64,000 nt of DNA from Streptomyces sp. TLI_146 (lineage in GTDB: Bacteria > Actinomycetota > Actinomycetes > Streptomycetales > Streptomycetaceae). The notes beneath the pieces were generated by a model. It searched no databases. It had not been told where the DNA came from and saw nothing but the letters and a program-made list of their open reading frames with translations. A program made the position numbers and the translations under genes. How positions within the stretch are numbered: the stretch's first letter is position 1; each line of letters begins with the position of its first letter. Shown here piece by piece: positions 1-9,328 of the stretch. Where the stretch lies: positions 124,001 to 188,000 of the forward strand of contig NZ_PJMX01000001.1 in assembly GCF_002846415.1 (NCBI RefSeq), written 5' to 3'.

Positions 1-192
1 GTAAGGATGCTTCTGTCCCGCCCAGACAACCCCGCGGCCGGCGGAGCCGTCCTTGGGAGCATGCCGATCGATGAGGTGCACATCTCGGAGCCGGGTCTGC
101 GTCTTGGACGTCACGGGCGCTGGCAGAGGTGTCACCCAGATGGCCCGGGGAGTTCTCGATGGTGACGGACCGCGTCATGGTCGTGAGAGGGC

Positions 193-609
193 GTGTGGCA
201 CCGTGTCCGGGTGACACGCTCTGACGTAGTGGAACTCGATGATCGCTGGCGGCTCCCGCTCGCTGGCCTCACTGTCACCCAGGTGAGGGTGGACTATCAG
301 CTGGGCCTGCGGCTGGGCGAAGGCGCCGAGATCATTGTGGAAGCCGACGCCGTAATGGAGCATGGGGGCGCCGGGCCGATGAGGCCGCTCGTTCCGGAGC
401 GGCAGGAGGTGGCCGCCGCCCTGGGGTTGTTCGGCAGGGTGGTCACCGGGGCGATCGCATTCAAGGACGGACGGCTGCTCGTGGAGTTCGACCAGGGTGC
501 CCGGCTCACCGTCGCGGCTGCCGCGGACTTCGAGGCATGGAACATCACCGGCCCGGACAGGGTGCGGGTGGTGTGCATGCCGGGCGGTGAGCTCGTTATC
601 TGGAGGTGA
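193..609 (+). CDS. DUF6188-like protein
   Basis: A 138-aa soluble protein with no signal peptide or membrane segment. The central stretch (VRVDYQLGLRLGEGAEIIVE, then VMEHG) and the C-terminal GELVIWR ending match my recollection of the DUF6188 family of Streptomyces, whose function is not established; such genes often sit among orphan immunity genes. The GTG at the given start precedes VRVTRSDVVELDDRW; a later GTG is also possible. It stands alone, converging on the minus-strand membrane gene that follows. Family assignment is from memory of the pattern, without a search. Confidence 0.7.
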   Translation: MWHRVRVTRSDVVELDDRWRLPLAGLTVTQVRVDYQLGLRLGEGAEIIVEADAVMEHGGAGPMRPLVPERQEVAAALGLFGRVVTGAIAFKDGRLLVEFDQGARLTVAAAADFEAWNITGPDRVRVVCMPGGELVIWR

Positions 610-628
610 ACGAGAGCACCGGACAAGC

Positions 629-991
629 TCAGGCGAAGTCGATGGCCGCCAGCGCGGGGCCGGCGAACGCCAGCGCATACTGCAGCATGACGGACCCGCG
701 CCGCACTGGATGGCTCACCATGGTGCTGGGCAGGCACAGCGCGCACAGTCCCACGATGGCGGACAGGCCCATCGACCACTGAGCCGCGCCCGCCAACGGC
801 CCGCTGGCCCCGTCTCCGCTGTATGCCTGGCCCAGGACAACGACGATGAACGCGCCGTAGGCGAAAGCAAGCAGCAGCAGGCCGATGCCGGCGAACACGC
901 GCACGGCCGCCGTGGACGGTGCGAAGGGGTCAGTCGCCGCCACCGAGGGGGCAGCGGCGGAAGGCAGATCGGATGCGGTCATGACCACCAT
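629..991 (-). CDS. small integral membrane protein
   Basis: A 120-aa protein with about three hydrophobic segments: around residues 30-55 (VFAGIGLLLLAFAYGAFIVV), 72-92 (SMGLSAIVGLCALCLPS) and 100-118 (MLQYALAFAGPALAAI). The N-terminus is Ala/Pro/Ser rich and probably cytoplasmic. No catalytic motif is visible. It resembles the short three-TM hypothetical proteins common in actinomycetes. An alternative ATG lies three codons downstream. Function unknown. Confidence 0.65.
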   Translation of the reverse strand: MVVMTASDLPSAAAPSVAATDPFAPSTAAVRVFAGIGLLLLAFAYGAFIVVVLGQAYSGDGASGPLAGAAQWSMGLSAIVGLCALCLPSTMVSHPVRRGSVMLQYALAFAGPALAAIDFA

Positions 992-1311
992 TCTGCCCCG
1001 CGCACGCCGCCCGGTCCTCGGCGCGAATACTCATGGACGAGGAGAGCACGTACTCAACTGAGCCCGCCATCGAGGCCGATACTCTGCACGCACCGCGCCC
1101 TCGGGATACTGGTGGCGGCGGGTGACGCCGATCCCGGGCTCCGCCCATCCCACTGCCGCACCCCGGCCGCCGGGTGGAGGCCCACGAAGAGGCCGCCCGG
1201 GCTGGGTCCGCTGAGTCATCGGATCCGGTGGGGGCCGGATGACGGCAGACGGTCGAGCGCGACAAAGACGTGGCCTGCCGCTCGACGTCGCTTCCGCCGG
1301 CCAGCTCTTGA
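992..1311. other. intergenic stretch, no supported gene
   Basis: Open frames exist on both strands, but none has a convincing ribosome binding site or recognisable motif, and they look like shadows of high-GC sequence. No transposon end, tRNA or strong hairpin was seen. Confidence 0.4.
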
Positions 1312-1701
1312 TCAGGCGCTGCTCACCCGCTGAAAGATGTCGGAGAGCTCCCCGTTCTCGATCAGTCCGGCGATCACCTCGGTCATGCTCTCGATGCCGG
1401 GATCCCTGACGATCAGACCGTTCGAGACCCAGAAGTACCTGCCCGCAAGGGCCTCGCCGGTGCTTGCCCAGAGCTTCATCAGGCGCTCGACCTCGGCGAC
1501 GGTGAACATGGTCGCGGACCAACCAGACCCATCGTTGAGAGTCACCAAGGCATCGACGTTGCAGACATCGTCCAGGTCCTCACCGGCGTCAGGCAGGAAC
1601 GACGCCTGGAAACGCTCCGTGCGCACCCGGTACCAGGGCCCGTCCCACCCTCGCTCGATCAGTCCGGACGCAATACTGTGGCTCATCGTGCGAGTGTCCA
1701 C
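1312..1701 (-). CDS. hypothetical protein, immunity-like
   Basis: A 129-aa acidic soluble protein. Features include an N-terminal WDGPWYRVRTERFQASFLPD stretch, then a TLNDGSGWSATMFTVAEVER segment, and a C-terminal acidic helix. It has no transmembrane segment. The layout (tryptophan-rich, acidic, single small domain) resembles immunity or contact-inhibition accessory proteins, which fits neighbouring genes, but no family was recognised. A second ATG five codons in (MSHSIASG) could be the true start. Confidence 0.6.
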   Translation of the reverse strand: MDTRTMSHSIASGLIERGWDGPWYRVRTERFQASFLPDAGEDLDDVCNVDALVTLNDGSGWSATMFTVAEVERLMKLWASTGEALAGRYFWVSNGLIVRDPGIESMTEVIAGLIENGELSDIFQRVSSA

Positions 1702-1877
1702 GGTCAGGCATCGACCTCAAACGAGATCCCCTGCCGCACCGCCGCCGGCTGCGGACAAAGTCGGGAGCATTGGCCACGACACCTTCGGGGCACGAAGATT
1801 CGCATCCCGACACCGTCGGCCGAAGCGGAGCGGCGCTGACCTGCCCCACAGCCCGTGCGCCGCTCGCGCCGTTGGGG

Positions 1878-2429
1878 TCAGCCCAGGCCGACGGCGGCCA
1901 GCGCGGTGCTCCAGTCGGTGGCGATCGCGTGCCGGGCCGCATCCAGGCTCACCTGCCCGCTGCACACGGCCGCCTTGAGCCGGCTCTCCACCGTGTCCTT
2001 GTTCCCCGCGCTCTTCCCCCCGACGCTGTAGCGCGGCTCTGGCCACAGGTTTTACGGGTCCCGCGGCGCGCCGCCCAGTTCCAGGGGGAAGAGGTGGTCC
2101 TCTTCGTAGTCCGCGGTGGAGGTGTCGCTGTAGCCGTAGGCGGCGATCTGCTGGATTTTGAGGGGGTTGATGTAGCCGGTGGGCGGGCGCACCATGGAGG
2201 TCCAGCCAGAGACGCAGATCGTCGAGGTGATGGTGGCCTGGGTGACGTCGGGGTTGTCGGCGCCGGGCTGGCAGACCGGGTCCGGAAGGGGGAGGTAGGA
2301 CTGTGAGCACGATGCCGACACCACTGCTGTGCGTGTGGTGGTGGCGTGGGCCGTGCCGGTGGTCAGCCCCAGGGCGCCGACGGCGAGGGTGAACGCGGCG
2401 GCGGCAGCGAGTCGACGGATCACGCGCAT
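1878..2429 (-). pseudogene. secreted HNH-motif-like protein, interrupted by in-frame TAA
   Basis: The first 125 codons encode a clear Sec signal peptide (RRLAAAAAFTLAVGALGLTT, cleavage near AHA) and a mature part with SYLPLPDPVC, ICVSGW and YEEDHLFPLELGGAPRDP. The next codon is TAA at about 2052-2054. The same frame then continues NLWPEPRYSVGG...DTVESRLKAAVCSG and ends LAAVGLG at 1878. Together this reads as one 183-codon protein in which the lysine codon expected before NLWPE has become TAA. The DH...GG...N-LWP pattern resembles the HNH nuclease fold, so the intact form may be a secreted nuclease-like protein; that role is inference. As it stands the C-terminal third is lost. Confidence 0.75.
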
Positions 2430-2729
2430 GTGGGGGGGGCTCCATCACGTACGGCCTGGGCAGGGATCCCGCGCATCTGACGGCATGACACCACCGCGAT
2501 GGTCTGTGCGAGGAGAACCGGCGCGTGAACGGACGGCGGCCTGCGCGATCCTTGCCAGCCGATTGCCTGCTGCTGACCGGACCTTCAGCTCCCCTTGGTG
2601 GACGCCGCCCGAATGCATCTCCTGCCCGAGGCCACCGCCTTCCGCCCCGTGGCCAGATCGCTCACCGCGAGTGTTCGGCGTGCTCTGGCCTGAGAGCCCT
2701 GAGCTATGTCCGGCCGGAGCTCCACAGGG
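2430..2729. other. intergenic stretch, possible gene debris
   Basis: No complete gene. On the plus strand a short stretch after about 2590 reads LPEATAFRPVARSLTASVRR before a TGA near 2692; it looks coding-like but lacks a start and may be a decayed C-terminus. Nothing else is supported. Confidence 0.3.
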
Positions 2730-3500
2730 TCAGAAGGGCAGATCGTCCGCGCTGTTCCAAAGGAGATCCGGCGTCGCGGTCGTCGATGCTGGGGTGATGT
2801 CCTGGGAATCACAGACCGCGAAGGCGTCTCGCTTGAGTTGCAGGCCCGTGACGTCCTCACCCCATGCCTCAAGCCTCTCAATTGCCCGTTCGCGGTACTG
2901 CCAGACCTCGCTCACGGCCAGCGGATCCCGGAGAAGCGGGATGAGCCTGTGCCGGTGCCGGGTCAGGCGCCGGTCGTCCAACAGGGGAATGCACGCGTCG
3001 ATTGCGGCTTCGCGCACGTGCGGGTCCGGAGCATCGAAGAAGGCTGCGACCGCACGGTAGAGCAAGGGCCGGAGCAGACAGGTCTGGACGAACGGAGGGT
3101 AGTCCTCCGGGGGGAAGCCGCAGCGGCGGCTGCTCGCGGCGGCTTCGTCACTGGCCGCGTCGGCGACGGAGCCCAGCCAGCCCAACAGCGCGGCACGCAA
3201 AGGGCCAGGGGCGTCATGAGGCTCCTTGTCAACGGGCAGACTTGTGCGCGGGTCGGTGAGGATCGCGGCCACGTAAAGGGCGGCGGGAACCGTCGCGTCG
3301 TACAGAGTGTTCTGGTGGTGCACCACGTGGTGCAGGTGATCCAGCGCCTGCGTCCTCACGCGTTGGTCGGCATCGAGAAGGTCGGCCAGCATCTGAGGCG
3401 TGTCCCCGGCCGGCCCCATGCTGTGTTCCAGGGCATCCCAGTCGGTGCCTTCCAGCACCAAGGCCGGAACAGGCAGGTCTCCTACGGCACCGGTGGTCAT
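2730..3500 (-). CDS. HEAT-like helical protein, probable immunity protein
   Basis: A 256-aa soluble protein starting at the ATG of MTTGAVGDLPVPALVLEG; the frame is open further upstream, but that part is arginine-rich and not protein-like. The body is a run of paired helices (MLADLLDADQRVRTQALDHL, LYVAAILTDPRT, LRAALLGWLGSVADAASDEA, LYRAVAAFFDAPDPHVREAA), typical of HEAT/ARM-like repeats. Such proteins are common as orphan immunity genes in Streptomyces. It has no membrane segment or catalytic motif. No cognate toxin gene is adjacent. Confidence 0.65.
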   Translation of the reverse strand: MTTGAVGDLPVPALVLEGTDWDALEHSMGPAGDTPQMLADLLDADQRVRTQALDHLHHVVHHQNTLYDATVPAALYVAAILTDPRTSLPVDKEPHDAPGPLRAALLGWLGSVADAASDEAAASSRRCGFPPEDYPPFVQTCLLRPLLYRAVAAFFDAPDPHVREAAIDACIPLLDDRRLTRHRHRLIPLLRDPLAVSEVWQYRERAIERLEAWGEDVTGLQLKRDAFAVCDSQDITPASTTATPDLLWNSADDLPF

Positions 3501-3732
3501 CACCCGATTGTGCCAGCGCCACTCAAAACCCACAGCAAGGGCTAGGGCTACAGGCCACCCGGATCCGCGGCACCGGAGGACAGACCGTCCACGAGGGGGC
3601 CGTACGTCCGGCCTCGCTCGACCTCCGTCGTGCCCGGATCTGCGCGAGCCTCCGACCATGATCTAGCTGCCGCGAACCGATGCCGCACTCGCCAGTATGA
3701 GGAGCCGCTCCAGCAGCCCGCCCATTCCTGCG

Positions 3733-4049
3733 TCAGTGTTCTGTCTGACGTGCGTCGATGAGGGCAACCTGCTCTTGCAGGGGTAGTTCGTCAAAGAACC
3801 GCGCAGGTTCAGATCCGCGTCTGCTGTCAGCACAGCGCGTCGCCGGATCCGGTTTCCGCGGACGTGCTGGTGTGCTCATACGGATCGAGGTGCCCGCTGC
3901 TGCGAGAGTGGTCACGCGGACGTCGAGATTGCTGACGGCGAGGAGGTCGGGGGCGGAAGAGCCAACTCCGCGGCTTCAAGCTGGAGTTCCTCCACTCGCG
4001 CCCGTGCTGCGGCCTCCCGCGCCTCAAGCTCCTCCGGCAAAGACACCAT
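3733..4049 (-). pseudogene. decayed coiled-coil protein remnant
   Basis: An ATG near 4049 opens MVSLPEELEAREAAARARVE, followed by EELQLEAAELA, a strongly helical heptad-like N-terminus seen in small actinomycete proteins that often accompany transposons. The frame is then lost; a different frame downstream reads LAVSNLDVRVTTLAAAGTS and a third ends LPLQEQVALIDARQTEH near 3733. I interpret the whole as one broken gene. Assignment to a family is weak. Confidence 0.3.
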
Positions 4050-4216
4050 GGCGCCCCACCTCCACCACGCCACGGTAGGAGCACACCGAGGCCGCCACAC
4101 AGCAATCAGCGTCTTCCCAGCTCACCAATCCCGAGAGCCTTTGAAGGGACGAGGCAGGGGCGGATGAACGGTGTGAACTGACTGATACCAGATGGGGGTG
4201 GCTATGACCGTTCCCG

Positions 4217-4669
4217 CTACGGGGTACCGGCCTCGGGTGCCTTCTGCTCGGATTCAAACGGCCAGCGATATCCGGCTTCATGCAATTTGCTCAGTGCCGT
4301 GAGGTCGTTGGTCACCAGGACCTGTGCCAGCCGGGCTGCCGCAGCAACGACAGCGGGCCAGCCCGGCGAGTCCAGGTAGGCCTCGTCCTCGGCATCAGCA
4401 CCGACCGCGTCCTGCACGGCGTCGTAGGCGGCACCAAGACGTGCCATCAGCTCGGCTTCCTCCTCGGTACGGAGGCTCTGCCCAAGCCAACGCGACGGAC
4501 TGTCCGCCTCGCAGAAGTCGTCGAACAGCACGTGCACCACGTGATCAAGGTTCTCGAACTGATCCGGGTCGAGCCACACCTCTCGTTGCCAGGTTGGGCT
4601 GGCCAGCGCCACGACCGCAGGCACGACGTGGAGACGGTAGTGAGGCAGAGCAATGCCGTAATCGATCAC
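4217..4669 (-). CDS. SCO4402-like family protein
   Basis: A 150-aa acidic protein. It opens MIDYGIALPHYRLHVVPAVV and contains SPTWQREVWLDP, an acidic HVLFDDFCEAD segment and a helical C-terminal half. The arrangement (short beta start, conserved W, H-x-L-F-D-D) resembles the SCO4402-type hypothetical family as I remember it; these are considered immunity-like or of unknown function. No partner toxin is adjacent. It is one of several single orphan genes in this stretch. Confidence 0.6.
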   Translation of the reverse strand: MIDYGIALPHYRLHVVPAVVALASPTWQREVWLDPDQFENLDHVVHVLFDDFCEADSPSRWLGQSLRTEEEAELMARLGAAYDAVQDAVGADAEDEAYLDSPGWPAVVAAAARLAQVLVTNDLTALSKLHEAGYRWPFESEQKAPEAGTP

Positions 4670-4922
4670 ACGCCGAGGGTACTCACCTCATGATCGGCCA
4701 AGCCCCGGGCCTCGTCTCCGGATCTCATGAGGCAGAGCATGTTGAGCTGGGAGAACGCTTGCCTTCAAAGGGTCCGCACCCAGTCTCTTTGGCAAGGTCG
4801 TGGGTCCGGCTGGCGCTGGTTCACCGACGCCACGGCCGCCTGCAGCTGGATCGGCGCCTTCGTCGGCCTGGTAGGCGAGACGGCTCCTTGGCGAGCCACA
4901 AGGATGCAACGCCGCCGGGCCG

Positions 4923-5378
4923 CTACTCCACCAACTCACTCCGCCCTGTTGCCGAGCGCTGCTGCGCACCGCTCGATAGGGATCGAAAGTCGGCCACGAT
5001 CTGCTGTGCGTACTGGTCCGGTCCGAGGCCCAGGACCACTCGATCGGCTTCGTGAGGTCGCCCCGTCTCGCACAGGAGCCGGACAAGGGCATACATGGCA
5101 CCGCGGTCACCCCCCTCGGAGCGGGTGCGCAGTGCCGCCTCCATCCCCCGTTGGCGAAGTGCTGCGTTGAGCCTGCGCCCGGCGTGAACGTCCGTGAGAG
5201 CCCGATCGGCGAGTTCCGAGAACCGCTCCGCACGGACGAGCAGATCCATGTGCCACAGATGGGCGTCATGCCGGGAGGGGGCGGTGGAGAAGCACTCGGC
5301 GTGGGCGCTGACCAGCGCGATCGCCGCATCCCAATCCCGACGTTGTTCCGCTGCCTGGGCCTGCTCGAACCACTTCAC
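4923..5378 (-). CDS. TPR-like small helical protein
   Basis: A 151-aa protein starting at a GTG (VKWFEQAQAAEQRRDWDAAI). The first helices form a TPR-like pair (FEQAQAAEQRRDWDAAIALV), followed by DAHLWHMDLLVRAERFSELA and a third helical repeat with YALVRLLCETGRPHEADR. The frame extends 22 codons further upstream, but that part is Pro/Thr-rich; I prefer the internal GTG because the W-F-E-Q start is what I recall from Streptomyces homologues. The family is widespread next to immunity genes. Function unknown. Confidence 0.65.
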   Translation of the reverse strand: MKWFEQAQAAEQRRDWDAAIALVSAHAECFSTAPSRHDAHLWHMDLLVRAERFSELADRALTDVHAGRRLNAALRQRGMEAALRTRSEGGDRGAMYALVRLLCETGRPHEADRVVLGLGPDQYAQQIVADFRSLSSGAQQRSATGRSELVE

Positions 5379-5574
5379 AGGACCAGTATCCGGTGGCGAC
5401 CGTGTGTCTGTGTCCTTCGTGCTCGTGGGCCCTGGCCACACCACGAGCTGATGTCGGTTCCGGCCACCGTGGCCAGGTTCCCACTGCCATGGCCCGGCTC
5501 ACAGAATTGCGGGTGGACCGTGACCTGGTGCCCGCAGCGACTGCCCAGCTGCCCAGGGCAGGCGAGGAGTCGCC

Positions 5575-6003
5575 AGGCTCATGATCGGGGTCGTTGGTGC
5601 AGGCGGCGCGGATATCGGGGCCGATGTAGCGGCGCCGGTCCATTCGTCGGTCTGCTCGGCCAGCACCGCGGTGACCAGGCGGAGGACGGCGTCGCGGCCG
5701 GGGAAGATCCCGACCACGTCGGTGCGCCGACGGATCTCTCTATTCAGCCGCTCCTGCGGGTTATTTGACCAGATTTGCTTCCACACCTGCTGGGGGAAGG
5801 CGGTGAAGGCGAGCAGGTCCTCGCGGGCGGCCTCCAGATGGCCCGCGGCCTTCAGGAACCGCTGGGACAGCGAGGTGATGACGTGGTCCATCTGCCGGTT
5901 GATCGCCTCGGCGTCGGGCTGTTCGAACACCGTCTGCAATAAGGTCATCACACCGCTGACCGCGACCTTTGGTACTTGCGACGCCAGATTTCGGGCGTAG
6001 TCG
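5575..6003 (-). pseudogene. IS256-family transposase, C-terminal remnant
   Basis: The minus strand encodes the C-terminal third of an IS256/Mutator-type DDE transposase: YARNLASQVPK, LQTVFEQPDAEAINRQMDHV, DLLAFTAFPQQVWKQIWSNN, PQERLNREIRRRTDVVGIFP and LAEQTDEW. The N-terminal two thirds with the first catalytic Asp residues are absent. The frame breaks after TDEW; the next frame carries the expected RRYIGPDI, so there is also a one-base frameshift near 5640. Upstream (6004-6190, same strand) a different unrecognised protein fragment with SYTDDDAELRDLIRRYVTPE is joined on. The element is dead. Confidence 0.8.
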
Positions 6004-6244
6004 GTCGTACGCAGTTTCCTCGAAGCGCAACACACTGCCGCTGAGCTTGAGATAGCGCCGCTCGGGCGTGACATAGCGGCGGATCAAGTCCCGCAGTTCG
6101 GCATCATCATCGGTATAGCTCACCACAGGATCCTGGCTCACCGAGGACTGAGCATGCTCGTGGACAGCGACGGCACTGGTAGACCAGCGAGCAGGTGTCC
6201 CGGGTGCGTTTTTCGGTTTTCGTTCCTCAATTCCAACATTTCGA

Positions 6245-6626
6245 CAGCACTCGGGCCGCAAGGGCGAGCCGAAGGGCTTCGGCTGGCGCGACTTCCGGGA
6301 CCTGATCGTCCGTGCCCGCATCCAGCTCGACGGACCGATCGTGCTCGTCTGGGACAACGCTCGCATCCACCTTGTGCCGCCGTTGAAGGCGTTCTTCGAG
6401 GCCAACGCGGCACTGGCTCACCGTCTTCCAGCTCCCCACCTACGCGCCCGACCTCAACCCTCAGGAGGGCATCTGGTTGCTGGTCAAACGCGACATCGGC
6501 AACCTCGCAGCCGCCGACCTCGGCCAGCTGACCCGGGCCGTCAAGCGCAGGCTCAAGATGATCCAGTACCGCCCGCACCTCGTCGACGGCTGCCTCGCCG
6601 GCACAGGACTGATCATGGACGGCTGA
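6245..6626 (+). pseudogene. IS630-family transposase, C-terminal remnant
   Basis: The plus strand reads GFGWRDFRDLIVRARIQL, then GPIVLVWDNARIHLVPPLKA with the DN-x-R-x-H motif around the second DDE Asp. After a frameshift near 6415 it continues LTVFQLPTYAPDLNPQEGIW, carrying the catalytic Glu in the NP-x-E motif, and RRLKMIQYRPHLVDG to TGA at 6626. The N-terminal half is missing. It abuts the IS256 debris, so several elements have been deleted into each other here. Confidence 0.78.
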
Positions 6627-6744
6627 CCGACGTCACGGGATCAAGCTCAGAAGCGGCTCTACAAGCCCGTCGTCGACCAGTTCCTTGTCCGTGAGGTTCG
6701 GATTGCGATCCACCCGGTCAGCGTCCCGGGCCCACACCGACGCC

Positions 6745-7179
6745 CTACTGGTACCAGTCGTCGCCGCCCTCGGCGAGTGAACGGCCCAGGTAGTCCCTCA
6801 GGTCTCGTGCCGCCCACCGACGGCTGTCGGTCTCGTGCTCCCAGACGAAGATGTCCGGGCGCTGGGGTGTCTGCACGAACGCGAACTGGTCGCCGCCCCC
6901 GTTGTCCCCGAAGAAGAGCAGGGCGTCGAAGGGCATGTACAGCTCGGCGAAGGAGCCGTCAGAGCGGAAGAGAAGGTTCTGCTCGACGATCTGCTCGACG
7001 GGCCAGACAGTGTCCACCGCGCTCCGTCCGATGATCCCGTTGCTCTCCAGGAGCAGCTGCCTCAGCTCGGCAGGCAGCCCGCGGCCGAGACGCTGCTCTG
7101 CATCAGCGAGGGCCGCCACCTGCGCGGGACTCCGGAACTCCGCCTCCGGAAAGGCCTCAAGAGTCGCTTCTCTCCACAT
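6745..7179 (-). CDS. SMI1/KNR4 family protein (immunity-like)
   Basis: A 144-aa protein starting MWREATLEAFPEAEFRSPAQ. It shows the SMI1/KNR4 (SUKH) plan: an N-terminal helix with VAALADAEQRLGRGLPAELR, LLLESNGIIG, then beta strands with MPFDALLFFGDNGGGDQFAF and a C-terminal LRDYLGRSL helix. G-x-LP-x-x-x-x-x-L-L-x-x-x-NG and FG-DNGGGD are family hallmarks. SUKH proteins commonly neutralise nuclease toxins in polymorphic toxin systems. No toxin is encoded next to it, so it may be an orphan immunity gene. The frame is open 33 codons upstream but without protein-like content. Confidence 0.85.
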   Translation of the reverse strand: MWREATLEAFPEAEFRSPAQVAALADAEQRLGRGLPAELRQLLLESNGIIGRSAVDTVWPVEQIVEQNLLFRSDGSFAELYMPFDALLFFGDNGGGDQFAFVQTPQRPDIFVWEHETDSRRWAARDLRDYLGRSLAEGGDDWYQ

Positions 7180-7311
7180 GGTCCGAAGACTACCCAGCGG
7201 TCGGCCGAATCCTGAACGAAGGTGGCTGGCCCGCGAGCCAGGCCGGGACGAACCACTGCCAGCCGGATGCTCCACCAACCTGCACCGACATCACGAGTCC
7301 AGATTCAGAAG

Positions 7312-8343
7312 CTACTGGATGCTCCAGCGGTGCGGATGCACGGGATTGTCGGGGCAGGCGAATACGTTGAGCTCACCCCAGCGGCTCACAGTGACCTCCG
7401 TGGGGGTTGTGCACCGGTGAGTGGGCTGGTTCTGCTCCTCCAGCGGTTTCCAGCTTCCGCTGCCGCCGTCCCACTCCGAGCTGTCGATGGTCAGCAGCAG
7501 ATGCATCGGTGTCGCGCAGGTCATACAGTCCATGGGATACGGGTCGGTCGCGTGCCAGGAGGCGAAACCGCCCACACGCCAGCCGGGCGGGATGGACAGG
7601 TCGTACTGGTAGCCGAGCGGCTCTGTTGTACTCCTGTCCGCCGACTGTTCGGCTTCCTCTTCAAGGGCTACCTCCCAGGCGTCGATCCGGGCGCACAGTT
7701 CCATGGGCAGAAGTCCAGCAAATGGATAGGTGATCACCTGCTCCGGGTGCAGCACGCAGGGCTCGGGCACGAAGCCGTCGGCCCCGACGACCAGCGGCTG
7801 CGGCGGCGCGGTCAGCACCTCGCCGACTTCCCACGATCGCCGCCAGCGCAAGTGCAGCTCCAGGTCGTACCGGTCCGGGCCGTGGGCGTTGAAGGGACAC
7901 CAGAACACTTGAAGCAGATCGCAGTCGCCCGGCCCCTCCGGCAGGTCGGGCACATCCCGCCGGTACAGCTGCGCGAGGCCGATCATCGGCAGCGGGTCGG
8001 TCTCGGACGCCCTGGGGATCCTGTGCTCCCGGCGCAGCTCACCCAGGAGCTCGCGTTCCTCGTCCGTCGGGCCGGGAGCCTGCTCGCGGGACCACGCGGA
8101 AGCCAGAACCTGCCGATAGCGGCGGATGTCGGCCGGGCGCCGTCCACGCCCACGTCCATGGGCCTCACCGCACACCGGCCACGGCTCGTCCGCCGGCCAA
8201 AGCATAGGACCGCCCACGGAACTGGCCGACCGCTCTGGTCTGCCCGGCCGCGGATGGAGCCGAGTCGTCGTCCCCCGAAAGGCGGCCAGTTCCGGGAAGA
8301 GCGCCTCGACATCGAGAGGGCGCGGGGGCGTTGTCCTCGTCAT
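7312..8343 (-). CDS. DUF1963-like protein
   Basis: A 343-aa soluble protein starting MTRTTPPRPLDVEALFPELA. Segments SSVGGPMLWPADEPWPVCGE, PMIGLAQLYRRDVPDLPEGP and CDLLQVFWCPFNAHG give the G-G-P-x-L-W-P...W-P and D-x-L-Q-x-F-W-C pattern of DUF1963 (YwqG-like) proteins. Later parts contain PLGYQYDLSIPPGWRVGGF and two Cys in MDCMTCATPMHLLL. The function of the family is not known; it often co-occurs with immunity genes. I chose the ATG 14 codons after the longest start, which lies in unstructured sequence. Confidence 0.75.
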   Translation of the reverse strand: MTRTTPPRPLDVEALFPELAAFRGTTTRLHPRPGRPERSASSVGGPMLWPADEPWPVCGEAHGRGRGRRPADIRRYRQVLASAWSREQAPGPTDEERELLGELRREHRIPRASETDPLPMIGLAQLYRRDVPDLPEGPGDCDLLQVFWCPFNAHGPDRYDLELHLRWRRSWEVGEVLTAPPQPLVVGADGFVPEPCVLHPEQVITYPFAGLLPMELCARIDAWEVALEEEAEQSADRSTTEPLGYQYDLSIPPGWRVGGFASWHATDPYPMDCMTCATPMHLLLTIDSSEWDGGSGSWKPLEEQNQPTHRCTTPTEVTVSRWGELNVFACPDNPVHPHRWSIQ

Positions 8344-8413
8344 AGACGCGACCTTAAAGACCTGACAGCACCGCACAGCGAGCACCCCTGACAGTTACCC
8401 GCATACACGCTGC

Positions 8414-8515
8414 TCACAGGCGGGTGGTGAACCCGCCGTCGGGCAGTTTCCGTAGCCGGCCGCGGTCAGCCAGGCTGACCAGCCTCCCGCGCAGCGGTTC
8501 CAATCGAGCCCAAGA
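8414..8515 (-). pseudogene. C-terminal remnant of a small winged-helix protein
   Basis: A short minus-strand stretch reads LEPLRGRLVSLADRGRLRKL then PDGGFTTRL and TGA. This matches the C-terminus of small transposon-associated HTH proteins of actinomycetes as I remember them. The rest of the gene is missing. Weak evidence. Confidence 0.35.
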
Positions 8516-8821
8516 CCACCACGCTCCTTCCCAGACTGCTTTGGGAACTCAAGCAAGGCATTGGGGGGCCATGACGTAGACGGGGCCGTCCCGCGTACGG
8601 GCCGTCAGGTAGTGCCCGGCGACAGCGGAGCCGTGAACGACCAGGAGCGGCCACGCCGCAACCCCCGCAGGGTGAGCACGGTGGTGGACCGCTTCCACCG
8701 GGACCCTCACTCGTTGGGCCAGTGGATCTATGGAATCTCCAGAAACCCTCCGGAGCGAATCCGTACGCATTGGTCCATGCCGTTCAGATCCATGCCCGTG
8801 CCAGTGACGTAAGCGAGGACG
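8516..8821. other. no supported gene
   Basis: Several overlapping open frames on both strands but no start, ribosome binding site or family signature that decides between them. Possibly decayed coding DNA. Confidence 0.3.
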
Positions 8822-9328
8822 ATGCACAACAGAGCACCCGGCGTTCGCCCGGACAACGACAACCGGCAGCGGCGCCACGCAAGACCTCCGTCGGCCGTGC
8901 CTCGGGTGGTCCACCCTTGGTTCTTTGAGCCCGCGCTCGCTTCGGACCCGGCCAACGTCCGCGAGCTGACCGCGATGCAGCTCGCCGCCGAGCTCGCAGG
9001 TCAGCTCCTCGGCCTCCTCAGGGCTGGCAAGATCCGGCCGGGTGACCTGCTCTACGACGTCTCCGGCGCGGTTCTCCGCCCCGTGGGAGAGTTCGGCACG
9101 CCCGTGAGCAGGTCCTCGCTCGCTGGCAGGACGAGTCCCGTCATCGTCTGTGTGGCGCACCGGTACGGGCTCCTGCGCCACCGGCCGGTGCGCGACGGCG
9201 ATCCTTCCCCACCGGAGCACCCGGGCACCCGGGCCCTCTCCGGACGCTCCTGGGAGATCAGTCCCGCCGCACACGTACTTGCACCAGTCGTCGCTGCGGA
9301 GTTGGCTCTGGACCTCAACAGGACCTGA
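8822..9328 (+). CDS. hypothetical protein
   Basis: A 168-codon frame. Residues about 35-75 (WFFEPALASDPANVRELTAM, AELAGQLLGLLRAGKIRPGD) use strongly G/C-ending codons and look like real helical protein. The C-terminal part is less protein-like, and another frame becomes plausible after about 9090 (QVLARWQDESRHRLCGAPVR), so the gene may be frameshifted. No family recognised, no membrane segment. Confidence 0.35.
   Translation: MHNRAPGVRPDNDNRQRRHARPPSAVPRVVHPWFFEPALASDPANVRELTAMQLAAELAGQLLGLLRAGKIRPGDLLYDVSGAVLRPVGEFGTPVSRSSLAGRTSPVIVCVAHRYGLLRHRPVRDGDPSPPEHPGTRALSGRSWEISPAAHVLAPVVAAELALDLNRT

Noticed and set aside
1..192. Possible end of an upstream gene
   Set aside because: No frame across the window start shows convincing coding character or motif.
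8549..9274. Minus-strand 241-codon frame
   Set aside because: No family motif; the plus-strand frame at 8822 has better codon use over the shared part. Neither is strong.
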